Source: Baylisascaris procyonis (lineage: Eukaryota; Nematoda; Chromadorea; Rhabditida; Ascarididae). From it: 64,000 nucleotides of DNA. The notes beneath the pieces were generated by a model. It made no database searches. It had not been told where the DNA came from and saw only the letters and a program-made list of their open reading frames with translations. Positions 31,201-46,240 of the stretch are shown here, one piece after another. Location: assembly GCA_037389465.1 (NCBI GenBank), contig JAZARR010000078.1:3968001-4032000 (forward strand), read 5' to 3'. Position 1 is the stretch's first letter. Each line of letters opens with the position of its first letter. The position numbers and the translations under genes were made by a program.

Positions 31201-33574
31201 GGAAACCTGAAATGTTATCCGGTGAAATAGATTTGTTGGAATTAATCTCCTGTGATGCTCTTGCCCACTGAAAGAAGTGCTATATTAGGCATCCTTTCAT
31301 AGCACAGTTAGGAAAATTATAATATATAACAGAGTAAAACACTTTGAGCGCAATATGCAAAAATAGGCAACGTTACTATATAAAAGACATAATGCCTCCT
31401 ATACATCTTTGTGAAAACTCTCGTCCCTTTCATGCAATTATCTTCTGCACATATTGTTGAATGAAGAGGCTGGATAGAGGGATAATGAGGACGCAGGAAA
31501 CTCGATTTCACTGATAAACTTGAGCGTGAAAAAATTTGCAACGTTCTAATGAAATTTTCGAAATGACATTTCATTCAGTAAAAGAAGCTGAAAGTTGCAA
31601 TACTTCACATTTGCTAGCAACGATTATTTCGGCTAACACAACAAAATACTCTCATTCAATCATAGAAAAGTGCTATATCTCTGCGACATTTCTTTATTGC
31701 ACCGGAAAAAAAAACACGTAAATTAAGTCGAAAAATGAGACGTCTTAAGCATTCATGAAATTAGATGACAGATAAAATTTCAAAGTTAAGATAGAGTTCT
31801 CGAGGAAGATGGAACGAACGATGGACAGAAAAAAAGAGATGAAAAAGATGAGAGTATGATATTCGAGTGAAATGCGGATTTACCTACCATCTTTGGTGAT
31901 ACCTCCAGTGACGAGTTGAACATGAAGTGGTGACGTAAGTGATTGTGCTTCTAACATCCTTCGAGGAGCGATAATCGCTCTGTCGAATTCGCATTCCACC
32001 ATGTCACTTGTTGCCCATGAATTTGATATTGAAATCAATTTGTCGCTTACTTCCTTCAGAAAATCACCAGAAATCAACACATTTATTCACATTGAGTAAA
32101 AAAAAAAAGTGAACGAAACGGCTAAGAATGTAAAATGTTTGAAAACAACTTTAGATGCTTTTCACTTACTTGAGGTGCAAAATCGATGCGACCATCATGT
32201 TCGAAGCCAAGTCGTAGAATGTGCTCTTTTGGCAAGCAGTAGATCGCTGTGGATTTCACCTGCAATACTTCAAATTCCACCTCATAAAGTTTAGCCAGTT
32301 TGAAGCTGTAAAATGATTTAAGGAGTAGGAAGAAGAGATAATGAGAATGACCAACCACAGTATGAAACAATCTAAACATTCCCATCTTAATACTGTAGTT
32401 CGAAGAGCATTCAGCGAGCATATTAATTCAACAAAACGAAAATTTCACGGATTTAAAACATTATTCCCGAGAATAAGAAGGAAACTGACTGACTAAGCAT
32501 TAAATCCAGAAATTATAGCTAAATTCCAATCCTACATACATTTTATTCGTATTTCTTTTGCTTTCCTTATTTCAGCTGCTAAAAATATTTCCCGTTACAA
32601 TTAACCCAGCGGCGCAATGGGAAATGAATCAAGCGAGGTATCTTTGTAAGCAAGCCCGCCTTTGTACCAAAACTTTATACATCATAAAAGAAGCAATAAT
32701 ACCAAGGAAAATCTTAGACAGCCTAATTCACTTTCAAATATTAAATGCATTTTATCGAGCCAATAACGACAGCATTACTGACAACAAAACAAACAGTATG
32801 TTACCAATGGTCGTTTATCTGAAAAACGTATAGCCACATAAGGACGTTGCGCTGAATTTTGCGCATATAATCGCAGACGCATTTGATTCGGATCACTTGA
32901 ACGACCAAACGTTGCGACGAATTTGCACTGCGATTCGGGTGAACAATGAGGTGGATCACGGATGCATATTTGAGAAACTCCACATTCCGACTGATCTCCC
33001 TGTATTCAACACGTATAGGAATTGAATTATGCATCGTCTTCAAATGCAACAAATAAAGGTTTACCGAATCACAACGCCTTCTCGCTTCAGGTTTGGAGTT
33101 ATACGGTATGGAAATACAGTGTAGCCAAGTTGGCATTACCTTCGCTAACTTCGCAACAATCTAAGAGGAAGGTGAAAGCGCTGTTTTCATTATCACCTTG
33201 GAAGCAATTAATCATATAGGGTTAAGGACATCGTAGACGGCCCATCGTTATTAATTTCGAGCTCAACGTACACGTACGCCGCACCAAAAAGTGGCAAAGA
33301 TGGAAGATTAGGCGTATGCGAGCATTATCAACGAACGCTTTCTTCTATCACATAATCAGCTCAATTAGGCTTTTGAGTCACCAATTAGCCACTTCTTTGG
33401 GCACAATATCATAAAGTTGCCCACTTCTGTAGTAACTTGGCTGATCTTTTAATATAGGGTCCTATTACTTAAAAAAAAGCATTAAACCATTCAATAGCAC
33501 ACCTGTACGGTTATTGATGACACCACGAGAAAAATAGTGCAGAACATCACTAATTGAAGTAATGTTCGAGGCAT
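28283..33574 (-). CDS. Secreted DOMON-domain protein with long charged tail (FRRS1L-like layout)
   Basis: Eleven exons join in phase: 33574-33503, 32999-32805, 32259-32170, 32053-31884, 31259-31130, 30660-30621, 30454-30383, 30113-30046, 29652-29260, 28748-28669 and 28358-28283, giving 461 residues. The first exon is a signal peptide (MPRTLLQLVMFCTIFLVVSS). Residues about 28-180 match DOMON domains of the FRRS1/FRRS1L kind: ECGVSQIC, then CSPESQC, PYVAIRFSDKRPL, IYC, and DMVECEFDR followed by a LVTGGITKDG turn. DOMON domains are beta-sandwiches that bind haem or sugars. Residues about 220-436 are disordered and charged, with Lys/Arg blocks (KKKRPSGHTKGSRGRKGGKK) and then an acidic DDDDDE run. 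The last 15 residues are hydrophobic after NAAGAQR, as in a GPI signal or tail anchor; FRRS1L also ends in a hydrophobic anchor. The 31259 acceptor is the least certain. No redox cytochrome b561 domain follows. Confidence 0.8.
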
Positions 33575-33599
33575 TTTATTGCGGACGTCAAACACAGCC

Positions 33600-36500
33600 A
33601 TAAACTCTGCTGCTACTTCTAAAAAATATCTGAAAATTCAATAGGTTTTATATGCGACGTGAATGTTTGCATTTATTGCACTAAAGAGACAATATTATAT
33701 ATACAATACTTCATAGCTAATATAGTGATCACAGGATGGTATATTGTTGTAGGTGAACAATTCTTCAATGATATCACCTTTGGCAGCATTGTTTCGATAA
33801 GAAATTGAACAAACTATAGTAAAATTCTTTAACAGCCAAAAGGAACAATATCTAGGATTATTTATATTAGAATTGTGACAATTCTTCTAATGAGTCAAGA
33901 ATTCTTATGTTTTTCAAAAAGAATGCAATGCGAGCATTTGAGGCCATGTTTTGATTATTGTTAAAACTTAGAGGGCTATTTGATAGTATAGATTCAGAGG
34001 GTGGAAATGCAACAGCATTCGATTATATCGATTCAACAACCAATCACACAAAATTGGATATAAATAAAGCGATAAATTTAAGAAAGCTGCGGGAAATAAT
34101 GCCAAAAGTTCGTTTCAGCAAAGCAAAATATGATACCGTCTGAAAACTATAAATGATAGAAAACTCTAACTGTAAATAATTTGTAGTCGGTTAATTAAAT
34201 CGATCCTCTCAAATTACGTTTTAGAACAACAGATGAAATATATTAAGAACTCGGCGTCATTCATGCAGTCAAATCTTGTCGCCACCACATGAAATATCAT
34301 GCGTGAAACCAAACAACTCACACTTCTTGACCAATAACGACAAGATAACACGACCACAAACATGCCAGACGCGAGCAGTTACTTAAAGACAAATGGCGTT
34401 GAAAAGCGAACTACCCTAATCGGCTATTGATCAAACAATCGAAAATGCTGATCACAAAGCAAATATACCCGAATTGTAACCATATTAGCCGTTTTGACCC
34501 GAATCAATAAACTGCCTTCAGTTTTCAGAACTCAACGAAAAGTTCGAGTTGATTGCAATAGCAGTTTTGGTGAAAATCAAGAGTCATTCATCGAGTATGA
34601 CGATTTTCAAACATAGGAAAACTCAAATCCGCCTGCTGGGATCCTTGCCATATTCCTGACAGATCAAAGATGAAAACAGTCTCGCTCACATTTAGGTCAA
34701 ACTGTTTCTAGCTCATTTATCGCTGAGCGAATTTATACTCGACAGTAAAAGCATTGATAGACTGCAAAGTAAACTCAGAAAACCATCAATTTCAATATCC
34801 TTTCATGCGGATATGATTGAGGATCGGGAATTTCCGCAAACTGTGCGGTTGGCTGGAAGAGCTTAATAAAACCGAGAGTTTCACATCGAAGTGTCTATCG
34901 CCTTCTAGAACATCTTGCTTTCATGCTCGTGGAGTTGAGGGTCGGGTTCGCGCTTACCAAAATTGCTAATGCTTCTTCAAGGAATTCGTCATCACCCGAT
35001 CGTCCTTTATCAACTCTTACGAGAGCCAGAACAGTGATGTGCAAAAAAAAAAAAAAAAAGTTCGAAATGCAAGAATTCACGAAAATGCACCAAACACTTA
35101 TGTGCCATCGCTATCCTCCAACTGATTACCACGGGCGCCATGAATACTATTTTTATCTATATCTTCCGTCAAGTGTATACTACTTTGGATGATCATTAAA
35201 TGGGAGGCATTGACTCAATATTCACTGATCAAGAATCTGCTGGATTCATATTGCTCAAAAATGTTTCTTTAGTCCAACTAGCTAGTGTTGTTTTGCAGAA
35301 TGATCAAAGGTCATGCAACTGTTACATATCATACATCAATTCAATTCCCCCCTCAGGGTGAGAGGAAGAGCCCTATGAATACGAGTATGAGAGCAACCTA
35401 ATGCATTTATTCACGACAGGCAAATATTTGCATCGTCTGGGAAAATTCAGCTAATTTTCCAGTATATTTTTAGCTAATTTTCCACATTCTACAGGCGGCA
35501 ACCAATATTTCATTTCATTATCGTTGGAAAAAGTTGTGAAATTTTCATTTCTAATTTCTCTGGACTACGCATTTTCAGAAAATTTTACGCCAATACATAC
35601 AATCTTCAGGTTCTGTCATCTCCGGCGGATATAGCAATTTCATCTCCGTTACTTGCTTAAGCACTTAAAGTTTAGCAATTCTTGCAAACGAAATAACCAC
35701 CTGGTGGTCAAAGCCTCTTTTCCCAGTAGTTTATGCTGCCTCACAGTATTTCTATGCCTAGATGATATCCTCTAATGGATCGTCGACAGACATGTGTGCG
35801 CTAATTGTCGTGTTTCAGGATATCGTTTTCAGGATAACCCTTGGGATATGCGCACTCTTGTCTTCAGCTAGAATTGAAATCTGCCAAATGAGTTGATGTA
35901 GTTTAAATGTTTTCCGTGTTTTTTACTTTGCCGTTTTTATTGTCTTTTACTTCGTTGTCACGATTGTCTAATGGAAATAAATAGATGACGCTATCGGCTA
36001 GCTCCATTAGAACAACTACTGGCTTCGTGCAATGATCCTTCTAGAACTTTTTAGCTGTTACGTAACGAAAAACCCTTACAATGATTATTTTTGGGCGTTA
36101 CAAAACGACTCCAATGCGTGTTGATGTGACTCAATGTAACTATGAGTGATTTTTCAAAGGATCACGTGGAATTCTGTTTGGTTTGGACTGGCTGAAAGGG
36201 AGGGAGGAGGGGAGAAGGGTTTTGGCAGGCTGACCTGCTGTAGGGAATGAGAAATATGTCGATAGCATTTTCTTTGCAAATCAAACTAAGTTATGAAGAA
36301 TGCGCTGAGATATGGTCATTTAAAGAGTCGATCACTGCTACGCGACAGCTGCACGCAAATGCGCAGCAATATTACAAGAGAGTCGAAGTTTGAAGATCAG
36401 GTTGAAGCATGGGCATTTCCGGTTCTTCTGACTGATTTGCAGTATGCAAGCATATGCCATCTGAAAGCTGTGATGTTAGACGCATGACATATGCGCCCCA

Positions 36501-38328
36501 TTGATAGATGTTGCTCATAAAATGTTGTTCTACCAAAAGTGCTGTAAGAGTGGTATGTGTGAGTGCTTTCTACCGTATCAACGTTGAGTCAAAAAAAAAA
36601 ATGCTTCTGTGGCGTATAACACGTTAAATGTACGGATGTTATGCATAAGATGTATGCTTTCAAATGGTAAAAGAGCAGCAACGATCGGGTAGTGAGTGAT
36701 TCGTCATGTTCTCGACAGTCCACATCTTTCGTTTAAACGTTTCGGTGTTTTTTTCTCTTTTCTTTTTATTTGTGTTGTTGTTGATTTTTATTTCGACTCT
36801 ATCCTTGTGGACATGTTAGGCGCAGAAATCGATGAAACAACTCACTTCGAATCAGCAATTGCTGATTTACTGAACATTCACTTCATCCGTATTAGTGTTT
36901 CTTTCTTCAAATACGCTTTCACATATGATGGTGATGCTACAATCTTAGTACACCAAAACGAAGAGATGCAATAGTGATCTATCAAATGATCGCTGGAGTT
37001 GCTAAAAAAAAAGTTGCAAGTTTGTTTTAGTAAAACTATCTCGATGATTATATATAAGAGATTATTGGTGATCTACTAGCAGTTAAACACTACGAAGCAT
37101 ATTATTGGTCTAATATATGAAGTTACCCTTCACAGTAATGCATCCGATGATTTTTTATTTCAATATAGAAAGCTTTTCGGAAGCATTTTATGCATTAAAA
37201 GAAGTAATCTAGTGTTGATGATGAGTTACATATATTAATTAAGCGTTACAATTTCATCACGTTTTTATTTTATGGTGAATGATTTATCGGCTTAATTGCT
37301 TAGCAGTAATCCTGTGGTGGTATTTTCGCTGTGAAACTAAGATATGCTTACTTTATTTTTTTTTTAATATGATCACATCATATCTGAAATAATAGTGAAC
37401 ATACGACAATAATAGTTAGTCGGCAATGAACTATGAAACTATATAAAAATATGCAACGGGTAGAGTTTAAAGTGATTAAAAATTGTTATATTCCAAATCA
37501 AAATTGAAAATTGCGGCTAAATTAGACATCGATTATACAACGGTGAAATTCCACAGTGATTATTCATTCATATGGTATGATAGCGCTCCGAATTACTAAA
37601 ATCTAGCGATTAGAGGCGAATCTAAAATAGTTCCTTAACGATGATACATTGCATCCGCAAACTGATTTTGACTCATATAGTAGGCCTCTTTTTTTTTTTT
37701 GCGTAAATTGGCTTTGGCGCTTCGTTTGACGCCTTCATTAGATGTAACTAAATCCGGCTTCGATCTGAATCGCCATCAATACCAAGCCGGAATCTATCCC
37801 CACGTGGTTATGTTCCCAACTCGGACCGGCTCCCGTGCCCTATTATCGCCCAACTTTTTCAACCCAAACTCCTTTCATTGCTCGTCCTTTGTTGTTTGAC
37901 TGCTATTAATTCTACTGCGGAATAGGAATGAAACGCAGATAGCGCCAACAATCAGGATAGAATTGATGGTATATTTGTAAAGCAGTTGTCAATTCTACCT
38001 CGTATCTCTTATTCGTGAAAACCAGCTAGATGTAGCGTAAATTTTTGTCCATATATATTCCGTATTCCCACCTCGTTTTTCGTCACTATTTAATTAAAGC
38101 ACTTAAGAAGTTTTCTTGTTTCATTTGAATCTGTATACTGCCTACATTTGCATGATTATGCTCCCAATTAAAAAAAAGAACCCAATCGTAATGGATTGCT
38201 GTTTAAGGGTATATATGTTGCATAGTAATATTAAACGTCGTTATTTATATGACTACGATGTTATCTTAGTAGAGCGTTCGTTAAACAGTACAACTATGAT
38301 TGCTTATAGATCGGCGGAATAGGACGGT
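33600..38328. other. No confident gene between DOMON and Rac genes
   Basis: These are divergent 5' flanks of the minus-strand DOMON gene and the plus-strand Rac gene. Unassigned open frames at 33958-34143, 34895-35080 and 36293-36487 lack similarity I can name. A block at 37690-37880 is richer in G and C than its surroundings and lies 450-640 bases before the Rac start. It could be a promoter-proximal element or 5' exon, but no transcription signal is certain. Confidence 0.35.
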
Positions 38329-41820
<3,492 letters not shown>

Positions 41821-42600
41821 GGCTGTGTTTTGTCGGCTGCCTTTGCCTACGGGCGTTTACCCCGTTCCCCTTTCGACATTGGACGTTTGTTGTGCCGTAC
41901 CATTTTGGGACGATGTACGCAGCAGCGTCAATCTAGAGGCTTCATTTTATCTGGCCGCTCTCTTCTCTAAGCATTCTCTTCCTGTTGATCACGAGGTGCT
42001 CAGAAAGCTTGCTTTTTGAATGTTATATACGCGAATTGTGCATGCTATTGTCGTGATTTTCATCTAATGTGCGCTCTAGGGATTCTGCCTTCGCGCATGC
42101 ATTTCTTATCCGTATATTTGTTGTTTTCTTTTTTCATCAAAATGCCAAACTCTTGCAGCTGTCATTTGATACGTTCTCTTTCCCGAAGGAACTGGAAACA
42201 GAAGAGAGAAAGGGGAGGGGGGAAGGGTTGAAGAGGAGAGTTAAATGCCGGCTGTAGATTTGTTTTATTTCTTGTTATGCTTTATGTATTGGTCTACCGC
42301 CGTCTCATAGATTTTCCTGGTCCATTCATATGCATTTGTGTAGTTTATTATCAATTAAATGGTTTTTAGATGGTGCCGTAGAATTTGTTTCTGATTTTTC
42401 TCCTTCTGACGAATAAATTCTCTAAATATGTTCAGTTTTCATGGTGTGATTCTCTAGAATTTCTTCATTTCCTAATTTCTTGAAAGTTTCATTTCTATTT
42501 CGAAATATTTTGTAAATTTTTTGTTCTTCTTAAATGCCTTTTCCAGGTTATGTTTGTTCTCTGGGTCCGGCAAAACATATAGCGTTGCTTTCTTCGTCAG
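41821..42600 (+). other. Probable 3' untranslated region of ced-10
   Basis: Sequence after the stop with no conserved frame. The candidate poly(A) signal AATAAA is at 42412-42417. Open frames at 41825-42257 are not similar to anything I know. Confidence 0.4.
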
Positions 42601-42732
42601 TTAACTGAAATTGTGATGTTTATGTGTTTCATTCTCTTTTTTTTAATGAAAAAAAAAGAATATCTATATTTATATATAAAACTTTATGAAAGATTTTGTT
42701 CTCATGATGGTTTGTTTGTTTTTTTAATTTAT

Positions 42733-42858
42733 TTAGCTGTCTCAGCCAACTTCTTGATAATTTCGTTATGTTATGCAGATTTATTAATCGCTGCCTTTGG
42801 GATGTACTACGTGTTCTCTATGTGGTTGGCTGAAGCATTTCTCGGAATCTTGCATTGA
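42733..42858 (+). pseudogene. Isolated exon-like block resembling a GPCR helix II
   Basis: After a TTTAG acceptor the frame reads AVSANFLIISLCYADLLIAA, then FGMYYVFSMWLAEAFLGIL and a stop. The SLxxADLL core with an Asn-aromatic start and a Trp in the following loop is the pattern of helix II and the first extracellular loop in rhodopsin-like receptors. No helix I, helix III DRY or other receptor exon was found in the surrounding 4 kb. It is either a relic exon or chance in T-rich DNA. Confidence 0.15.
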
Positions 42859-42899
42859 TTTCATTGTTTGCATTAGTTTATATGTTCAATTGTATTGGG

Positions 42900-45560
42900 C
42901 ATTGAGGCGGGGAAATTTTGTAATGAGGAGAGGCTTTTGTGCTTTTAATTAGGGTGGTGCTACGTCAAATGCGCTATCGCAACCTTTTAGAGGCGCAACT
43001 GTCACGATAAGTATGTAAGTGTGGGTTCGATGAATTCACGCCTGCAGCGATGTGACCGATTGACTTATGAAGTGAATGCTTGGATTTTGAAGGGCATTGT
43101 GCTATGCGCGGTGCCCTTCGATGCGCATTTGTTGCGCCTCTTAAGTCGATTTAATTCCCGTGAGATTTTTGTTTTATTGTGCAGAGTAAAACAATGTTTT
43201 TTGTTGTGTTGTGCCGTGTCGTGTCGTCTTGCTAATCGCTTAAGCGTTTGATGCGCATCGCCATTTTCGGCATTTCTATCGAATTCCAGTTTTGAATGTG
43301 CAAGCTTTTCATTGAAGGCTGATGAATAACGGGGGGGGGGGGGGTTAGGGGATGCTGCCTTCGTTCTAGGATGAAGGGTCGAGGAAACTAAACCATGAAT
43401 GAATCCATTGCATTTCGATGCGATTTATGGTCGAACCATATGGAGCCATTTGAGAGTTTTTACGTTAACGAAATTTTTTCATCTAAAACCACTTGCGGGA
43501 ATTCATAAGCAGAAAGTTTTGATGGAATGCTCTTACCATCCGTATAGGTGGATTGCAAAGGTGATACGTAGTCGATAATGCTGCGGTCGGGTAGGCATTC
43601 TTTTAATTAATGTATTGTTGAGGGTTGTGTATGAGGTATTGAGAGGACGATAAAATAAACTTAAACAGGTTTCTTTGCGGAACGTCATCGTACACAAATG
43701 TGAGAATGTGGTTTATGCTAGTTTTGTCGTCGATTGACAACCGATTTTCGCCGTTCGTTTGTTTATCGCTTTGTTTAGGCGATCAGAAGCATTAGCCAAG
43801 TTAGAGAGTTGATTGTTCGGTACATGGCCAACGTTTTAATCTACTTTCGATCAGCTATTGTTTCGTATTTAATGTTCTAGAATGGTTTTAGAATGAAAGA
43901 GATGATCGGCCATATGAAGGGTTTTAAATAAATAGAAACCTTATGAGGCTCAATGGAAAGAACATTGGTCTTCGTGTAACGGCAGCTTTACAATCGTAGT
44001 TTTGTGATGTGATGATTTAGCTTGGTAGGTTTATAACGCTTGCTGTTAAACATTCTAATGCTTTTCCTTAGTAAAGGTACAAACGTACTAATTGGTATTA
44101 CTTCATACATTGGTGAAGTTGTGTAAACAGTGCCGTTGTATATCCGTTTTTCCTCGGTGGCTAATCGCTGGATGGTAATGTTTGTGCAATTCACTCTTCG
44201 GTTATTCGCGGCGCTAGGGATATTAGGCTAGTCGATAAACCTATTTCCCTATTTGAGAATTAAACTCATAAGTTGACTAGCGTCTGTTATTTTTAGTGAA
44301 TGCGGCAATGAAGCCGTAGGTGAAGCAGGCGTGTTTATGCGGTGTTGCTGCTATTGCGATTGAATTATCAGTTGTTTTTTTTTTTAAAGCTTTGTTAATT
44401 ATTTCGTGCATGCGTTGTGTTCAAATTTAATTTTATCCTCCAGAAGGCTTATTGTCGTCCCCCTTTGAATTGTATTCTTCCATTAGGCAGTTATATGAAG
44501 CTAGTTATTAGTAGATGTGATATGTTTATTAATGCTAGGATTTGTTGTTCATATAGTCGTTAACAGTTTTGACGATCGGAGCCATGATCATATGACTCCA
44601 AGTGGATCTCCGATACTACACTATGGTTTTCGCAGTTTTTTTGCATATTTCCTTAATAAAACGCTTCGAATGCTACTGCAATTGATTGTCGAAGGTTGAC
44701 GTTTATGTATGGATATGTGTTGTTTGGGTGGTAAGATTCTAAGTGGTTGATTAGTGAATATGAAATCAGCGAAAGGTTTAAGGTTTAGAGACTTTTTTGT
44801 GGATCAGTGTTGATATTTTTCATTCAGTTTTTTGTTACAACTTATTTAAAAACTTGCTCATTTGGTAGGAATATTAGGCGGTGCTGTATTATTTCAAGTA
44901 GTCTCTGAAAAGTACCTTAAATACCACCCAAAATTTCAAGCAGATTAGCCATGTTTCATGATTTAGAATTCGTCCTTCCGTGCTTGATGTGCTTAAGTCG
45001 CTTATTGGGCTTACTATGTACATATGTTGTATGAAATCGGTTGTTAGTGCGCAATACATGAGCACTATCGTATTGTGAGAACGGTATTTGACGTAGCCGT
45101 TGCATTTAGAAGTTGTAACAGTGCTAGCGAACAATTACTAATTGAGGAGGGGGAGGGGGGGAGGTCTCAAGCAGAAACTTTTACTATATAATGCTAACAA
45201 AGACGATGTTTTTTATTGTTTTGGGTACAGCAATCATTTCTATGTCACTGAAGCTATAAAGTGCTCCATCTGATAGCATTCTATTCGTTTGCATCTTTTT
45301 GCACTACTAGCTCATGTCATATTTCCCTAAAATTAATCATACATAGTGACTCTTGTGATATGGTCTGCTTTATTTTCCTTTGAAATAAAGGATTCACCAC
45401 TTTACTATTTAAAAATGCGAATGAATTCGCTAATATAGGTGAATCGAAGTGTTTTTTTGCTCCTACTGCTGTTTGAAGAAATCACTGTCATTTTAGAAAT
45501 TTTCTTCTCACTCATTGGAAGGAGACGTTATGGATACGCGACCCTTTCTCCTTGGCAATT
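42900..45560. other. No gene seen
   Basis: Intergenic sequence between the Rac and NudE genes. It contains a 14-base G-run at 43331-43344 and G-rich DNA near 45145-45165. Small open frames on both strands have no recognisable similarity. Confidence 0.35.
43331..43344. repeat. Poly(G) run
   Basis: Fourteen consecutive G on the plus strand, in intergenic DNA downstream of ced-10. Confidence 0.95.
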
Positions 45561-45567
45561 GAAGAAG

Positions 45568-45795
45568 TCAAGAGGCTTTTGTTGAGGAAAAGTCAATCCT
45601 TCGATCACTAACTGTTAAAGTAATCTTCGCAACATCATACAGTCCAGAATTGTGGGCTGAGACGAAGGAGAAAGGGGAAGCGAGAGGTTGAATGGTTGTC
45701 GTCTGAGCTGATGTAGACAAGCACGCTATACGGGGGAATTCACTTTTACCTGTTGCCTCAAATGAGTTGTAATTAACTGACGATAGCTCAGCCAA
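45568..45795 (-). CDS. Unassigned ORF divergent from nud-2
   Basis: A 75-residue frame starting MAELSSVNYNSFEATGKS, with Ser/Thr/Ala-rich soluble composition unlike the hydrophobic frames around it. It ends 450 bases from the nud-2 start on the opposite strand. An internal GTAAAAG after EATG could be a donor, so it may be a first exon. No family is recognised. Confidence 0.18.
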   Translation of the reverse strand: MAELSSVNYNSFEATGKSEFPRIACLSTSAQTTTIQPLASPFSFVSAHNSGLYDVAKITLTVSDRRIDFSSTKAS

Positions 45796-46240
45796 TATCT
45801 AGCTCTGCTATCGCGATGAACCGATAATCAAGTCATGCTTTATCAAATCCATATTCAGCTATTTTCATGATGTACATCGTCGATGATGAATGGGAGGGAC
45901 CTTTTTGAGTTGGCTGTTATTTTTGTGTAAATCCTTTCTTTTCATGCATAGACGGCTGTTGGTTCATATGCTGTTGCAGTATTCGTTTTTATATTTGTTT
46001 CGCATTTTTCGCATTTTATTCCTTCAACTTTTCATTCCTATCCTACTAGTGCTTTATGAACCTGTTTTATTTGAAGTTTGGTTTATGGATTTGTTTTATT
46101 TGAAGTGTATGTGAGGTGTTCTTTGTCCGCTTCTGTTACTATGTGATCGTGAACATTAGCCTTCTCAGAATTTCACTAATTCATAATGCCAATTGCTTAT
46201 AGTGCCACAAAGCAGAACATCGATCGGCGTTCAGATCGTT

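Noticed and set aside
32801..33136. 111-residue minus-strand ORF
   Set aside because: The conserved DOMON frame is a different one over 32805-32999, joining the signal-peptide exon and the next exon in phase.
34895..35192. Overlapping plus and minus ORFs with a GTAAGC donor on the minus strand
   Set aside because: No acceptor precedes the minus frame, only a poly(T) run and GCAC, and no partner exon or family similarity was found.
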